From assembly GCA_947473475.1 (NCBI GenBank), contig CANJBZ010000012.1, positions 1-64,000 on the forward strand: DNA of 64,000 nucleotides, written 5' to 3'. The translations under genes were made by a program, and so were the position numbers. The notes below the pieces were generated by a model that worked only from the letters and a program-made list of their open reading frames with translations, searched no databases and had not been told where the DNA came from. Shown here piece by piece: positions 23,130 through 31,053 of the stretch (position 1 is the first letter of the stretch; every line of letters starts with the position of its first letter). The stretch is from Alphaproteobacteria bacterium (GTDB taxonomy: Bacteria > Pseudomonadota > Alphaproteobacteria > Micropepsales > Micropepsaceae).

Positions 23130-25040
23130 ATGACGCCAATCATGGGGTCTCTCTTTCACCCGGCACGTTTGGGTATCGCAGCAGCGCTAATGGCGCTTTT
23201 GCTGACGCCCCTGCCGGTGACCTACGGCGCGGCGGCACCCGCGCCTGCTACAACGGACATCGCTATGTGGGATTTATCCGATCTTTATGCCTCGCCTGAA
23301 GCCTGGGCCGCTGAATATGAGCGCGTGAAAGCACAAGCGCTGCAACTCGATCTATACAAGGGCACGCTTGGAACGGGCGCGAACGAAATGCGCTCCGCCC
23401 TCGACGCCATGACGGCGGTGCACAAAGACGCAAACCGGCTTTATTCTTACGCCAGCCTTAGAGCCGATGAGGATCTGAGCATCGCGCGCAATCAGGAGCG
23501 GCGGCAGCAGGCGGGGGCGCTGAACACGCTGATCGGTGAAAAGACGGCGTGGCTCGCGCCCGAAATCCTGGCGCTGGGCGAAGCGAAGGTGCGGGCCTTT
23601 CTGCGCGAGGATAAGGCGCTTACCGGCGATCACGATTTTCTCCTCATGAATGTCTTGCGCGCAGGCCCGCACACGCTCGGGCTCGAAGCGGAGTCGGTGC
23701 TGGCCGCCGCGGGCGATGTGCTGCAACAACCCGACGCCGTTTATGGCCAGCTCGCCAATTCCGATTTGCCGTACCCGACCGTGACGCTGTCGGACGGAAC
23801 ACAGGTCCGGCTGGATCAATCCGCCTACGAACGATACCGGCAATCGCCGAACCGTGCCGACCGCAAGCTGGTGTTCGATGCCTTCTGGGGCGCGTGGAAG
23901 GGTTTTGAAAGCACGAATGGCGCCATTCTGACCGCGGGCGTGATGGGCAATGTCTTTGCCGCCAAAGCGCGCAAGCACGGCAATGCCCTGTCAGCGGCGC
24001 TTTTTCCCGACAACATGCCGCAAAGCGTTTATCGCATGTTGGTCGCCCAGGCCAATGCCGGGCTGCCAACGCTGCATCGCTACTTCCGCCTGCGCAAGCA
24101 ACTGCTCGGCATCGAGGGAGAGCTGCATTATTACGACGTGTATCCAACCATGTTTCCGGGTCGGAACGTTCCGAAATTCACCGTCGCCGAATCCGAGCGG
24201 CTGTCGGTGGAAGCGCTCGCGCCTTATGGGGCGGAATATCTCGATCTCCTAAAGCATGGTTTCACCGGCAAGTGGACCGATGCATACCCGCGCGCGCACA
24301 AGGCGTCAGGCGCTTATATGAACGGCTCGGCCTATGACGTGCATCCCTATCTGCTGCTGAACCACAACGACGATTACGCGGCGCTTTCGACCTTTGCCCA
24401 TGAATGGGGCCACGCGGTTCACACGCTGCTGTCGGTGAAGAACCAGCCTTTCGAGAAGGCGAATTATTCGACGTTCATCGCGGAGTCGGCCTCGATCGCC
24501 AACGAGATGCTGCTGAACGACTACATGGTGGCGCACGCCAAAACGAAAGAGGAAAAGCTCTATTATCTGGGCGAAGGTCTGGAATCGATCCGCGGCACGT
24601 TTTACCGCCAAACCATGTTCGCGGAATTCGAGCTGGCCATTCACGAAGAGATCGAGCACGGACGGCCGTTGTCGGGCGCGCGCATGACGGAAATGTATTG
24701 CGACCTGATGAAGCGCTATCACGGCGACGCCCAGGGCGTGATGACGATCGACCCGGCCTATTGCATCGAATGGGCGTTCGTCCCGCACTTCTTCTACAAT
24801 TTCTATGTCTACCAATACGCGACATCGATGGCGGGCGCGGCGCAATTCACCGACGCGATTGCCAAAGAGGGAAAGCCCGCGGCCGAGCGTTTCCTGAACA
24901 TGTTGCGCGCGGGCGGTTCGGATTATCCCTTCGAACTGTACAAACGCGCCGGCATCGATATGACCAGCGAAGCCCCCTACAAGGCGCTGGTCGCCCGCAT
25001 GAACCGCATCATGGACGACATCGAGGCGCTGAGACGGTAG
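23130..25040 (+). CDS. Periplasmic M3 oligoendopeptidase F-like metallopeptidase
   Basis: The 636-aa protein begins with a signal peptide (hydrophobic stretch around residues 14-34, ending TYGAAA). It has the M3 zinc motif HEWGH at residues 424-428, followed by the third zinc ligand in a FIAESASIANE segment. PepF enzymes degrade peptides of about 7-17 residues. Most are cytosolic; the signal peptide here indicates periplasmic peptide turnover. A second in-frame ATG lies at 23142. The gene stands alone and is followed by a REP-type repeat. Confidence 0.9.
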   Translation: MTPIMGSLFHPARLGIAAALMALLLTPLPVTYGAAAPAPATTDIAMWDLSDLYASPEAWAAEYERVKAQALQLDLYKGTLGTGANEMRSALDAMTAVHKDANRLYSYASLRADEDLSIARNQERRQQAGALNTLIGEKTAWLAPEILALGEAKVRAFLREDKALTGDHDFLLMNVLRAGPHTLGLEAESVLAAAGDVLQQPDAVYGQLANSDLPYPTVTLSDGTQVRLDQSAYERYRQSPNRADRKLVFDAFWGAWKGFESTNGAILTAGVMGNVFAAKARKHGNALSAALFPDNMPQSVYRMLVAQANAGLPTLHRYFRLRKQLLGIEGELHYYDVYPTMFPGRNVPKFTVAESERLSVEALAPYGAEYLDLLKHGFTGKWTDAYPRAHKASGAYMNGSAYDVHPYLLLNHNDDYAALSTFAHEWGHAVHTLLSVKNQPFEKANYSTFIAESASIANEMLLNDYMVAHAKTKEEKLYYLGEGLESIRGTFYRQTMFAEFELAIHEEIEHGRPLSGARMTEMYCDLMKRYHGDAQGVMTIDPAYCIEWAFVPHFFYNFYVYQYATSMAGAAQFTDAIAKEGKPAAERFLNMLRAGGSDYPFELYKRAGIDMTSEAPYKALVARMNRIMDDIEALRR

Positions 25041-25048
25041 GGGCGGTC

Positions 25049-25102
25049 GCCCCCTCCACCATGCTTCGCATGGTCCCCCTCCCCCGCTTCGCAGGGGAGG
25101 AT
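25049..25102. repeat. 54-bp dispersed repeat, copy 1 (double hairpin)
   Basis: This sequence is identical to 58679-58732. It contains two short palindromes: ACCATGC-TTC-GCATGGT and CCTCCCC...GGGGAGG. It lies between the convergent M3 peptidase and SIMPL genes. A degenerate relative (CTCCC...GGGGGAGG) occurs near 21397-21424. Confidence 0.85.
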
Positions 25103-25106
25103 CATA

Positions 25107-25844
25107 TTACTGAATCGCGTAGGTCATCGACACGTTGACCGAGACCGACTCTTCGCCGATGGCGATGGGCGGGGGCGCGGCGGCGGCGAATGTCGCGCGC
25201 GCTTCGAACATGGGCACCGGGCGGATGCCGCCGCCTTCCTGAATCGACAGCAGAGGGCCGAGCGTCACGCCGGCTGCGGACGCAAGCGTCTTGGCTTTAG
25301 CAACCGCGTCTGCCACGGCGGCGGCGCGTGCGCGTTCAGCAAGCGGTTTGGGATCGGCGATGGAAAATGATACGCCGCCCAGATCGTTGGCGCCGCTTCT
25401 CACCAGCGCATCCAAGGCCGGGCCGAGCTTGGTCAGATCGTCGACCACCACACTTACCTGGTTCGACACCTGATAGCCGGTGATGTTTCTGGGCGTGGGA
25501 TTTTCCTGCCGGAACGGCGCGTATTGCGGCTGTACCGAGAAGTTCGACGTCTGAATCTTATTGTCCGGAATGCCCGCGGTTTTCAGCGTTGCGAAAACGC
25601 GGTTCATCGCGGCGGTGTTTGCGGTCAGCGCGGCGGCGGCCGTCGGCGCCTGAGTCAAAACACCTGCGGAAAGCCGCGCCTGATCCGGCTTTCCCAGAAT
25701 CTCCCCCGTGCCGCTGACGCTGATGGTGCGAGGAAACGCATTGCTCTCGGCCGCATCCGCGCGCATCGCGATGGGAGCAAGCGCGCTCCCGAGCAGTGCA
25801 AGTGCGGCGAAACGGGCGATCCGGGGACGGGGCAACATGCGCAT
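25107..25844 (-). CDS. SIMPL-domain (DUF541) periplasmic protein
   Basis: The ATG at 25844 is chosen because AGAGGAT lies just upstream and the signal peptide (MRMLPRPRIARFAALALLG, cleaved after MRADA) follows directly. The 245-aa product has the SIMPL pattern: ISVSGTGEILGKPDQA at the start of the domain, IQTSNFSVQPQY in the middle, and a repeated-alanine helix before GVTLGPLLSIQEG. SIMPL proteins are periplasmic, oligomeric and of uncertain function; some are linked to oxidative stress. It is the last gene of the minus-strand run from LysRS. Confidence 0.85.
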   Translation of the reverse strand: MRMLPRPRIARFAALALLGSALAPIAMRADAAESNAFPRTISVSGTGEILGKPDQARLSAGVLTQAPTAAAALTANTAAMNRVFATLKTAGIPDNKIQTSNFSVQPQYAPFRQENPTPRNITGYQVSNQVSVVVDDLTKLGPALDALVRSGANDLGGVSFSIADPKPLAERARAAAVADAVAKAKTLASAAGVTLGPLLSIQEGGGIRPVPMFEARATFAAAAPPPIAIGEESVSVNVSMTYAIQ

Positions 25845-25917
25845 GGCGATCCTCTTCTTCAGCATTGGACAGCCTAAAAACGCAATCGCGGCCTTTGTGG
25901 GGCCGCCGCGTGGTGCG

Positions 25918-26280
25918 CTAAGCCTCACGCCCGCCGGAAAGTTTTGAACCTTGCCCGATTTCCATCGGCAGGCTGCGCGCATCCACATCTTCGATGCAGC
26001 CCATGTTGACTGCGATCCAGTCCGGCTTCATGCGCGGCTGGTGATGGGTGTAGATGCCGCAATGCTTGCAGAAATAATGCTTCGCGATGCGCGTATTCCA
26101 TTGATAGAGCGATAGTGCGTCTTCGCCCTTCACCAGCCGGAACTGCTCCTTGGGCATGCGAAACATGATGGCGTTCCTGCGGCGGCAGAGAGAGCAATCG
26201 CACATGAAGCCAGCCGATAGGTCGCCTTCGACTTCGAATTCCACCGCGCCGCAATGGCACGAACCTTTATGCACGCTCAT
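25918..26280 (-). CDS. GFA-family (glutathione-dependent formaldehyde-activating enzyme-like) zinc protein
   Basis: The 120-aa protein has the family's zinc-binding cysteine motifs in order: CHCGAV, CDCSLCRR and CKHCGIYTHH. The family is named after an S-hydroxymethylglutathione synthase, but most members, including this size class, have no proven activity. It is in the LysRS-led minus-strand run, 37 bp after the DUF952 gene. Confidence 0.88.
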   Translation of the reverse strand: MSVHKGSCHCGAVEFEVEGDLSAGFMCDCSLCRRRNAIMFRMPKEQFRLVKGEDALSLYQWNTRIAKHYFCKHCGIYTHHQPRMKPDWIAVNMGCIEDVDARSLPMEIGQGSKLSGGREA

Positions 26281-26317
26281 GATCTACTCCTGAAGGACAA
26301 CATTTTTCTTCTTCATT

Positions 26318-26665
26318 TCACGGAATCTCAGGCGGAAACATCGCGGATCCATCCGCACCGCGTTCGATCGAAACGATGGAACGCACATCGCTGAGAGCAA
26401 GCGGTCCGTACAGATGCGGAAAACTATCGCCCTTGCGCGAAACTTCCCATTTCAAAGCCGGACCTAGCCGCTGCGTATCCACCGCGACCAGCAAAAGATC
26501 GCGTTCACCGGCAAAGTGAATGGCGCAGGTGCCGCGCACCTGTGCGGCCGCGGAGAAATGGATAAAGCCGTCGCGCTTGTCGTCCGCAGAACCGGTGAAA
26601 ACGCCTGCCTTTTCGGCTTCCGCCCATTCCGCTTTGCGCGCGATTTTGTAAATGAGATCGCTCAT
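26318..26665 (-). CDS. DUF952-family protein
   Basis: The 115-aa cytosolic protein shows the DUF952 pattern: IYKIARKAEW..A...G, then DGFIHFSAA.Q, LLLVAVDTQRLG..LKWE and FPHLYGPL. Its biochemical role is unknown; the fold is related to ADP-ribosyltransferase-like proteins. Its first base overlaps the last base of the upstream gene, so the two are coupled. Confidence 0.88.
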   Translation of the reverse strand: MSDLIYKIARKAEWAEAEKAGVFTGSADDKRDGFIHFSAAAQVRGTCAIHFAGERDLLLVAVDTQRLGPALKWEVSRKGDSFPHLYGPLALSDVRSIVSIERGADGSAMFPPEIP

Positions 26666-27492
26666 CAGGACGGATACCCCTGATAACGGTTCACCAGCGC
26701 CAGATAGTCCGCGCGCTTGTTCGTTTTGATCAGATCGAGCAGCCGCAGCGCGCGTTGTTTAATGACGCCCTCATAGGCTGTGCGCGGTTCGATTGCGCGA
26801 ACAGAGTCCAGGACTCCCGAAACCGGACCGCTGTTCGCATCGTAGTCGTAGCCCGATAGGGACAAGGCATACTGAAAGCGCGTGACGAGATTTTTCGGCT
26901 CGGCTGCGAACGCCTTGTAGAACAGCTCTTTCCCCGTCTCGATCCGCGCGCCATAGATCGCCCGGGCCAAAATGCTTCCCCCGTTGCGCACCACCTCAAT
27001 GTGCCAGGCAGCGAGAGCCGCAAGAGCCCAATCGTCATTCGGCGCCACCATCAGCGCGTGATCGAGCGCTTCCTTGGCCTGCTCGGGATAACGGCGAAAC
27101 TTCGCCGTCAGCGTGCCGACGATACGGGCTTGGTAGCCGAGCGCAGCGGCAAGATAGACAAACGGCTCCGGATGGCCGTTGTCGAGCGCAATGGCTTGCC
27201 GAGCATAACCCTCGACGCGTTCGAGGCAGGGCAGGCATGGTTTCTCGCTCAAATTGGCTTCGGCGAATGCGGCGCGCGCCGCAACCGCAAGGGATTGCCC
27301 CGTATGCGCTGCTTCTCCCGCCTTTATCGCCTCTTCGTACCGGCCCGCTTTATACAGGTCGAACGGCGCCGTTTCGGCAGCGACGCCGGGCGAGACGGCG
27401 GCGACGGCTAAGGCAAACACCGTGCAAACGAGGCGGCGAAAACGTCTGCGCGCTTTTGCAGAAAGTGTCTCACGCGAAACGTCCTGCGCCAT
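26665..27492 (-). CDS. Secreted TPR-like hypothetical protein
   Basis: The 275-aa protein has a signal sequence after a basic N-terminus (hydrophobic stretch LVCTVFALAVAAVSPGVAA). Helical repeats of the tetratricopeptide type follow: AGRYEEAIKAGEAAH, GYARQAIALDN and AKEALDHALMVAPNDDWALAAL. A CLPC motif sits near residue 85. TPR proteins usually mediate protein contacts; no enzyme motif is visible. The gene is 9 bp downstream of LysRS and coupled to DUF952. Confidence 0.75.
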   Translation of the reverse strand: MAQDVSRETLSAKARRRFRRLVCTVFALAVAAVSPGVAAETAPFDLYKAGRYEEAIKAGEAAHTGQSLAVAARAAFAEANLSEKPCLPCLERVEGYARQAIALDNGHPEPFVYLAAALGYQARIVGTLTAKFRRYPEQAKEALDHALMVAPNDDWALAALAAWHIEVVRNGGSILARAIYGARIETGKELFYKAFAAEPKNLVTRFQYALSLSGYDYDANSGPVSGVLDSVRAIEPRTAYEGVIKQRALRLLDLIKTNKRADYLALVNRYQGYPS

Positions 27493-27501
27493 TGGTCTGT
27501 G

Positions 27502-29115
27502 TCAGCTCTTCTGCGCGGGTGGCAAGAATGCGCCCGACAGCGCGGTGCGAATGAGCACGGCGGTCTCAGCACAGCCGAACAATGCCGCAAACGATCCGAA
27601 GCGTGGGCCTTGTTCCTGACCCAACGCGACTTCGTAAATCGCTTTGAACCAGTCGCGCAGCGGCTCGAAGCCATGCGTCTTGCCGATCTCGTAAATGAGG
27701 TTCTGTACGGTCTCGGCGTTTCTTTCCTCGGCCATGTTTTCCAGCGCATCGGCGAGCGCGGACAGGGCTTCGCGCTCTTTGGCGTCCGCCGCGCGATAGC
27801 GCTTCTGCGGCTTCACGAAGTCCTCGTAATACTTCAGCGCATAGGTCACGAGCCGGTCGAGGCCGCGATGTGTCTCCGGTCCCGCGTGCGGCGCATAGCT
27901 GCGGATGAAGCCCCACAAGACATCGCGCTCGCTGGCGCCCGACGCGCTGACAAGATTCAACAGCAGCGCGAAACTGACGGGGTATTCCTCTGCCGGCGGA
28001 TCGCCCGCGTGAATGAACCAGGCGGGATTTTCGAGCCCCTTGGCCGGTTCGCTATCGTCGCGATGATGCTGCGCAAGGAAGGCGATGTAATCGTCGACCG
28101 CCCGCGGAATGGTGTCGAAATAAAGACGCTTGGCCGCGCGCGGCTTTTGAAACATGAACAGCGCCAGACTTTCCTCGGAGCCGTACGCCAGCCATTCGTC
28201 CACGGAAAGACCATTGCCTTTGGACTTGGAAATCTTCTGGCCCTGTTCGTCCAGGAACAGCTCATAGTTGAAGCCCTCGGGCGGCTGTCCCCCGAGAACG
28301 CGCACGATTTTGGCGGACAATTCGACAGACGGAATGAGGTCCTTTCCGTTCATCTCGTAATCGACGCCAAGGGCAAACCAGCGCATGGCCCAGTCGGCTT
28401 TCCATTGCAGCTTGCAATGGCCGCCGGTGACCGGCACCTCGGTGCGCGTGCCTTCTTCGTCGTAAACGACCGTGCCCGCCTTTGCGTCCCAGGCGACAAT
28501 CGGCACTTGCAGCACACGGCCCGTTCGTGGGCAAAGCGGCAAGAACGGGCTGTACGTCGCGCGGCGCTCCGGCCCAAGCGTCGGCAGCACGACATCGCGC
28601 ACCGCTTCGTAATTCTGCAACACGCTCAGCAGTGCCGCATCGAAGCGGCCGCTCTTGTAGCACTCCGTCGCGCTATAGAATTCGTAGCGAAAACCGAAGC
28701 GGTCGAGAAACGCCTTCAACCGCGCATTGTTATGCGCGCCAAAGCTGTCATGCGTCCCGAACGGATCGGGAATCTCCGTCAGCGGCTTTCCCAGGTGCTC
28801 GCGGAGTTTGTCCTGATTGGGGACGTTGTCCGGTACTTTGCGCAGGCCGTCCATGTCGTCGGAAAAGGCGACAAGCCGCGCCGGCACCTCCGACATGGCC
28901 TCAAAGGCCTGACGCACCCAGCTCGTGCGCGCGACTTCGCCAAACGTGCCGATATGCGGCAGCCCCGAAGGGCCGTAGCCGGTCTCGAACAGGACTTCTT
29001 TAACGTTTGCGCCTGCGGCTCGCTTTTTATCGATGCGCGCAACGAGTTTGCGGGCCTCTTCGAAGGGCCATGCACGGGCAGCTAACGCAAGTTCACGGCG
29101 GGCGCCGAGGTTCAT
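27502..29115 (-). CDS. lysK: Lysyl-tRNA synthetase, class I
   Basis: The 537-aa protein has the class I synthetase motifs: PHIGT (HIGH-like) at residues 53-57 and KISKS at 294-298, with the class I LysRS insertions ([15 protein letters not shown]). It attaches lysine to tRNA-Lys. Class I LysRS is common in archaea and found in alphaproteobacteria, which supports the host assignment. Most bacteria use a class II LysRS instead. It is the first gene of the minus-strand run LysRS-TPR-DUF952-GFA-SIMPL. Confidence 0.95.
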   Translation of the reverse strand: MNLGARRELALAARAWPFEEARKLVARIDKKRAAGANVKEVLFETGYGPSGLPHIGTFGEVARTSWVRQAFEAMSEVPARLVAFSDDMDGLRKVPDNVPNQDKLREHLGKPLTEIPDPFGTHDSFGAHNNARLKAFLDRFGFRYEFYSATECYKSGRFDAALLSVLQNYEAVRDVVLPTLGPERRATYSPFLPLCPRTGRVLQVPIVAWDAKAGTVVYDEEGTRTEVPVTGGHCKLQWKADWAMRWFALGVDYEMNGKDLIPSVELSAKIVRVLGGQPPEGFNYELFLDEQGQKISKSKGNGLSVDEWLAYGSEESLALFMFQKPRAAKRLYFDTIPRAVDDYIAFLAQHHRDDSEPAKGLENPAWFIHAGDPPAEEYPVSFALLLNLVSASGASERDVLWGFIRSYAPHAGPETHRGLDRLVTYALKYYEDFVKPQKRYRAADAKEREALSALADALENMAEERNAETVQNLIYEIGKTHGFEPLRDWFKAIYEVALGQEQGPRFGSFAALFGCAETAVLIRTALSGAFLPPAQKS

Positions 29116-29231
29116 TGAAAGTCCTGATGTTAAGCGGATCGAAAGAGCCGGAAAGCTAGGCTCAGCCCTACACTAGGTCAACGCAAGCGAAAAGGCCCGG
29201 TGCAATAGGCGATAGCGCCGATCAGGGAGTC

Positions 29232-31004
29232 GTGGTGAACAACGACGGTGACGTAAACCGTTCCGATGTGCGCGCCGGCATCTTGCCGTCCGGCGGCGTG
29301 GCTTTAGCCGATTGGCTGGGCGCGGGATCCGTGCTGCTGCTCGTCGCGTCTGCGTTGTTGCACGCGCTGAACCCGCTGGTCGCAGCTCTCATCACTTTGC
29401 CGCTCGCCGGCGCCCTTTGGAGCCATCGAAGCCATTCCCGGCAACTCTGGGAAGAGCTGCTGCGGCTTAGCGGCGACAAGGCCGAACTGGAGCGGCAACT
29501 TGCCGGTGAGAAACAATCCACCACAGCCATACACGAAGCGGCGCAGGCGGACGAGCGGGCCAAGTCGGCATTCATTTCCAATATCAGCCACGAATTGCGT
29601 ACGCCGCTGAACGCCATGATCGGCATGGCGCAATTGCTGGAACGCAGTGAGCTCGCCAAGGAGCAGCGCGACCGCGTCAAGGTTTTGCTGGAATCGAGCC
29701 GCGGTCTCAAAACGCTGCTCGATGACATCATCGCTCTCTCGCAGAACTCCGGCGAATCGCTTTCGTCTCCCGAGGACGGCTGCGACGCGGGGCAAGCGGC
29801 ACGCACAGTGGTGCGTCTGCTGCAACCCAATGCGTGGGAAAAGCGGTTACGGCTAGCCATCAATGTCGAACCGGGCCTGCCAAGGGTCGCTGCCGATCCG
29901 CGCCTTCTACGGCGGGTCTTGTTGAAACTTGTCGGCAACGCGCTGAAGTTCACCGAGCGGGGCAAAGTCGAGATCAATCTGGACGCGACGGCCGGCGCGG
30001 ACGGTGCTCCGCGGGTTCGTTGCGCGATCACCGATAGCGGCCCTGGCATTCCGGGGCATCTGCTGGCCGCGATTTTCGAGCCGTTCACCAAACAGGACGA
30101 TTCGTACACGACGCGTCACGGCGGGGCCGGCGTCGGTCTTGCGGTGGCCAAGCGTCTGATTGAATCCATCGGCGGAACGATCGGCGTCGAAAGCGAGGCG
30201 GGGCTAGGGGCGAGCTTCTGGATCACCGTCCCCGCAGCAAAAGCCGCGGCGCAGGACGAATGGGCGAGCGACGAACAGGTACAGCCGCCGAGCGGTCTTA
30301 TGATCCTGGCCTTCGTTTCCACGGAAGAGGCGCGTTCCGCGCTCGACCGGTTGCTGACCCCGTTCGGCAATTCGGTCGTCCACGCCGAGACTTTGGCACA
30401 GGCCGTGACCATGTCGGCACGCGGCGGCTACAGCGTGGTCATCGCCGCTGCGGCAAGTGTTGCGGCGCTCGCGGCAACGCCGGGGCAGCACACGCCTATT
30501 CTTGCGCTCGTTGCGGCCGATGAAGCTTCGCCCGACGGCGCCGATGCCACGTTGCGCTGGCCTTCCGCGGCGAGTGGGCTCTTTGCCGCCGTGTCCAACC
30601 TCACCGGCGACACCGACCGGCCCGCCGATCACGCGGAAGCCGAAAAGGTCGAAGCCGCCATCGATGCCAAGGCTTTCTCGGATCTGGAAAAGTCGCTCGG
30701 CATCAAAACTTTGATCGATATTTTGCAGTCTTACCTCGTGACCGCCGAATCGCTGGCGCAGTCACTCACTGCGGCGTCTGAAAAAGAAGAGTGGAGCCAG
30801 GCTGCCCGTCTGGCCCAGGATTTTGCGGGCGCGGCCGGCGGCTTGGGCTTGAGCGCCCTGACAACGGCGGCCCGTGCCCTTGCCCAGAGCGCACGCGACG
30901 GCGCCAACACGAATGTGCTGGCCATTGGGACAAACAGCATCATCGCCGAACATACGCGCGTGCGTGAGGCGCTGCGGCGCTTATATCCCGACCTAGCCGC
31001 CTGA
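29232..31004 (+). CDS. Hybrid-type sensor histidine kinase with degenerate receiver and Hpt domains
   Basis: The product is about 590 aa with tandem GTG start codons at 29232/29235. Two membrane segments lie around residues 29-63. The HisKA domain has SHELRTPLN with phospho-His 120. The ATPase domain has NALKFT (237-241), DSGPGIP, FEPF and GGAGVGLA. Next comes a receiver-like domain (about 355-460) in which the phospho-Asp position reads Ala (SVVIAAAAS), so it cannot be phosphorylated normally. The last domain (about 475-575) has Hpt architecture, but the canonical AH-x-LKG motif reads AQDFAG (528-533), with no His. The kinase core looks active, yet both built-in relay domains look dead. It is followed by the DinG-like helicase gene, with no adjacent response regulator. 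Confidence 0.85.
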   Translation: MVNNDGDVNRSDVRAGILPSGGVALADWLGAGSVLLLVASALLHALNPLVAALITLPLAGALWSHRSHSRQLWEELLRLSGDKAELERQLAGEKQSTTAIHEAAQADERAKSAFISNISHELRTPLNAMIGMAQLLERSELAKEQRDRVKVLLESSRGLKTLLDDIIALSQNSGESLSSPEDGCDAGQAARTVVRLLQPNAWEKRLRLAINVEPGLPRVAADPRLLRRVLLKLVGNALKFTERGKVEINLDATAGADGAPRVRCAITDSGPGIPGHLLAAIFEPFTKQDDSYTTRHGGAGVGLAVAKRLIESIGGTIGVESEAGLGASFWITVPAAKAAAQDEWASDEQVQPPSGLMILAFVSTEEARSALDRLLTPFGNSVVHAETLAQAVTMSARGGYSVVIAAAASVAALAATPGQHTPILALVAADEASPDGADATLRWPSAASGLFAAVSNLTGDTDRPADHAEAEKVEAAIDAKAFSDLEKSLGIKTLIDILQSYLVTAESLAQSLTAASEKEEWSQAARLAQDFAGAAGGLGLSALTTAARALAQSARDGANTNVLAIGTNSIIAEHTRVREALRRLYPDLAA

Positions 31005-31053
31005 CGCCGAACCGGCCATAGTCCCGTCGCGTTCGATTCCCGCGAGAGGCTGT

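Noticed and set aside
27499-29085. A 528-codon open frame antisense to the LysRS gene
   Set aside because: It is the codon-bias mirror of a GC-rich gene; the LysRS reading has all class I motifs and the antisense protein has none.
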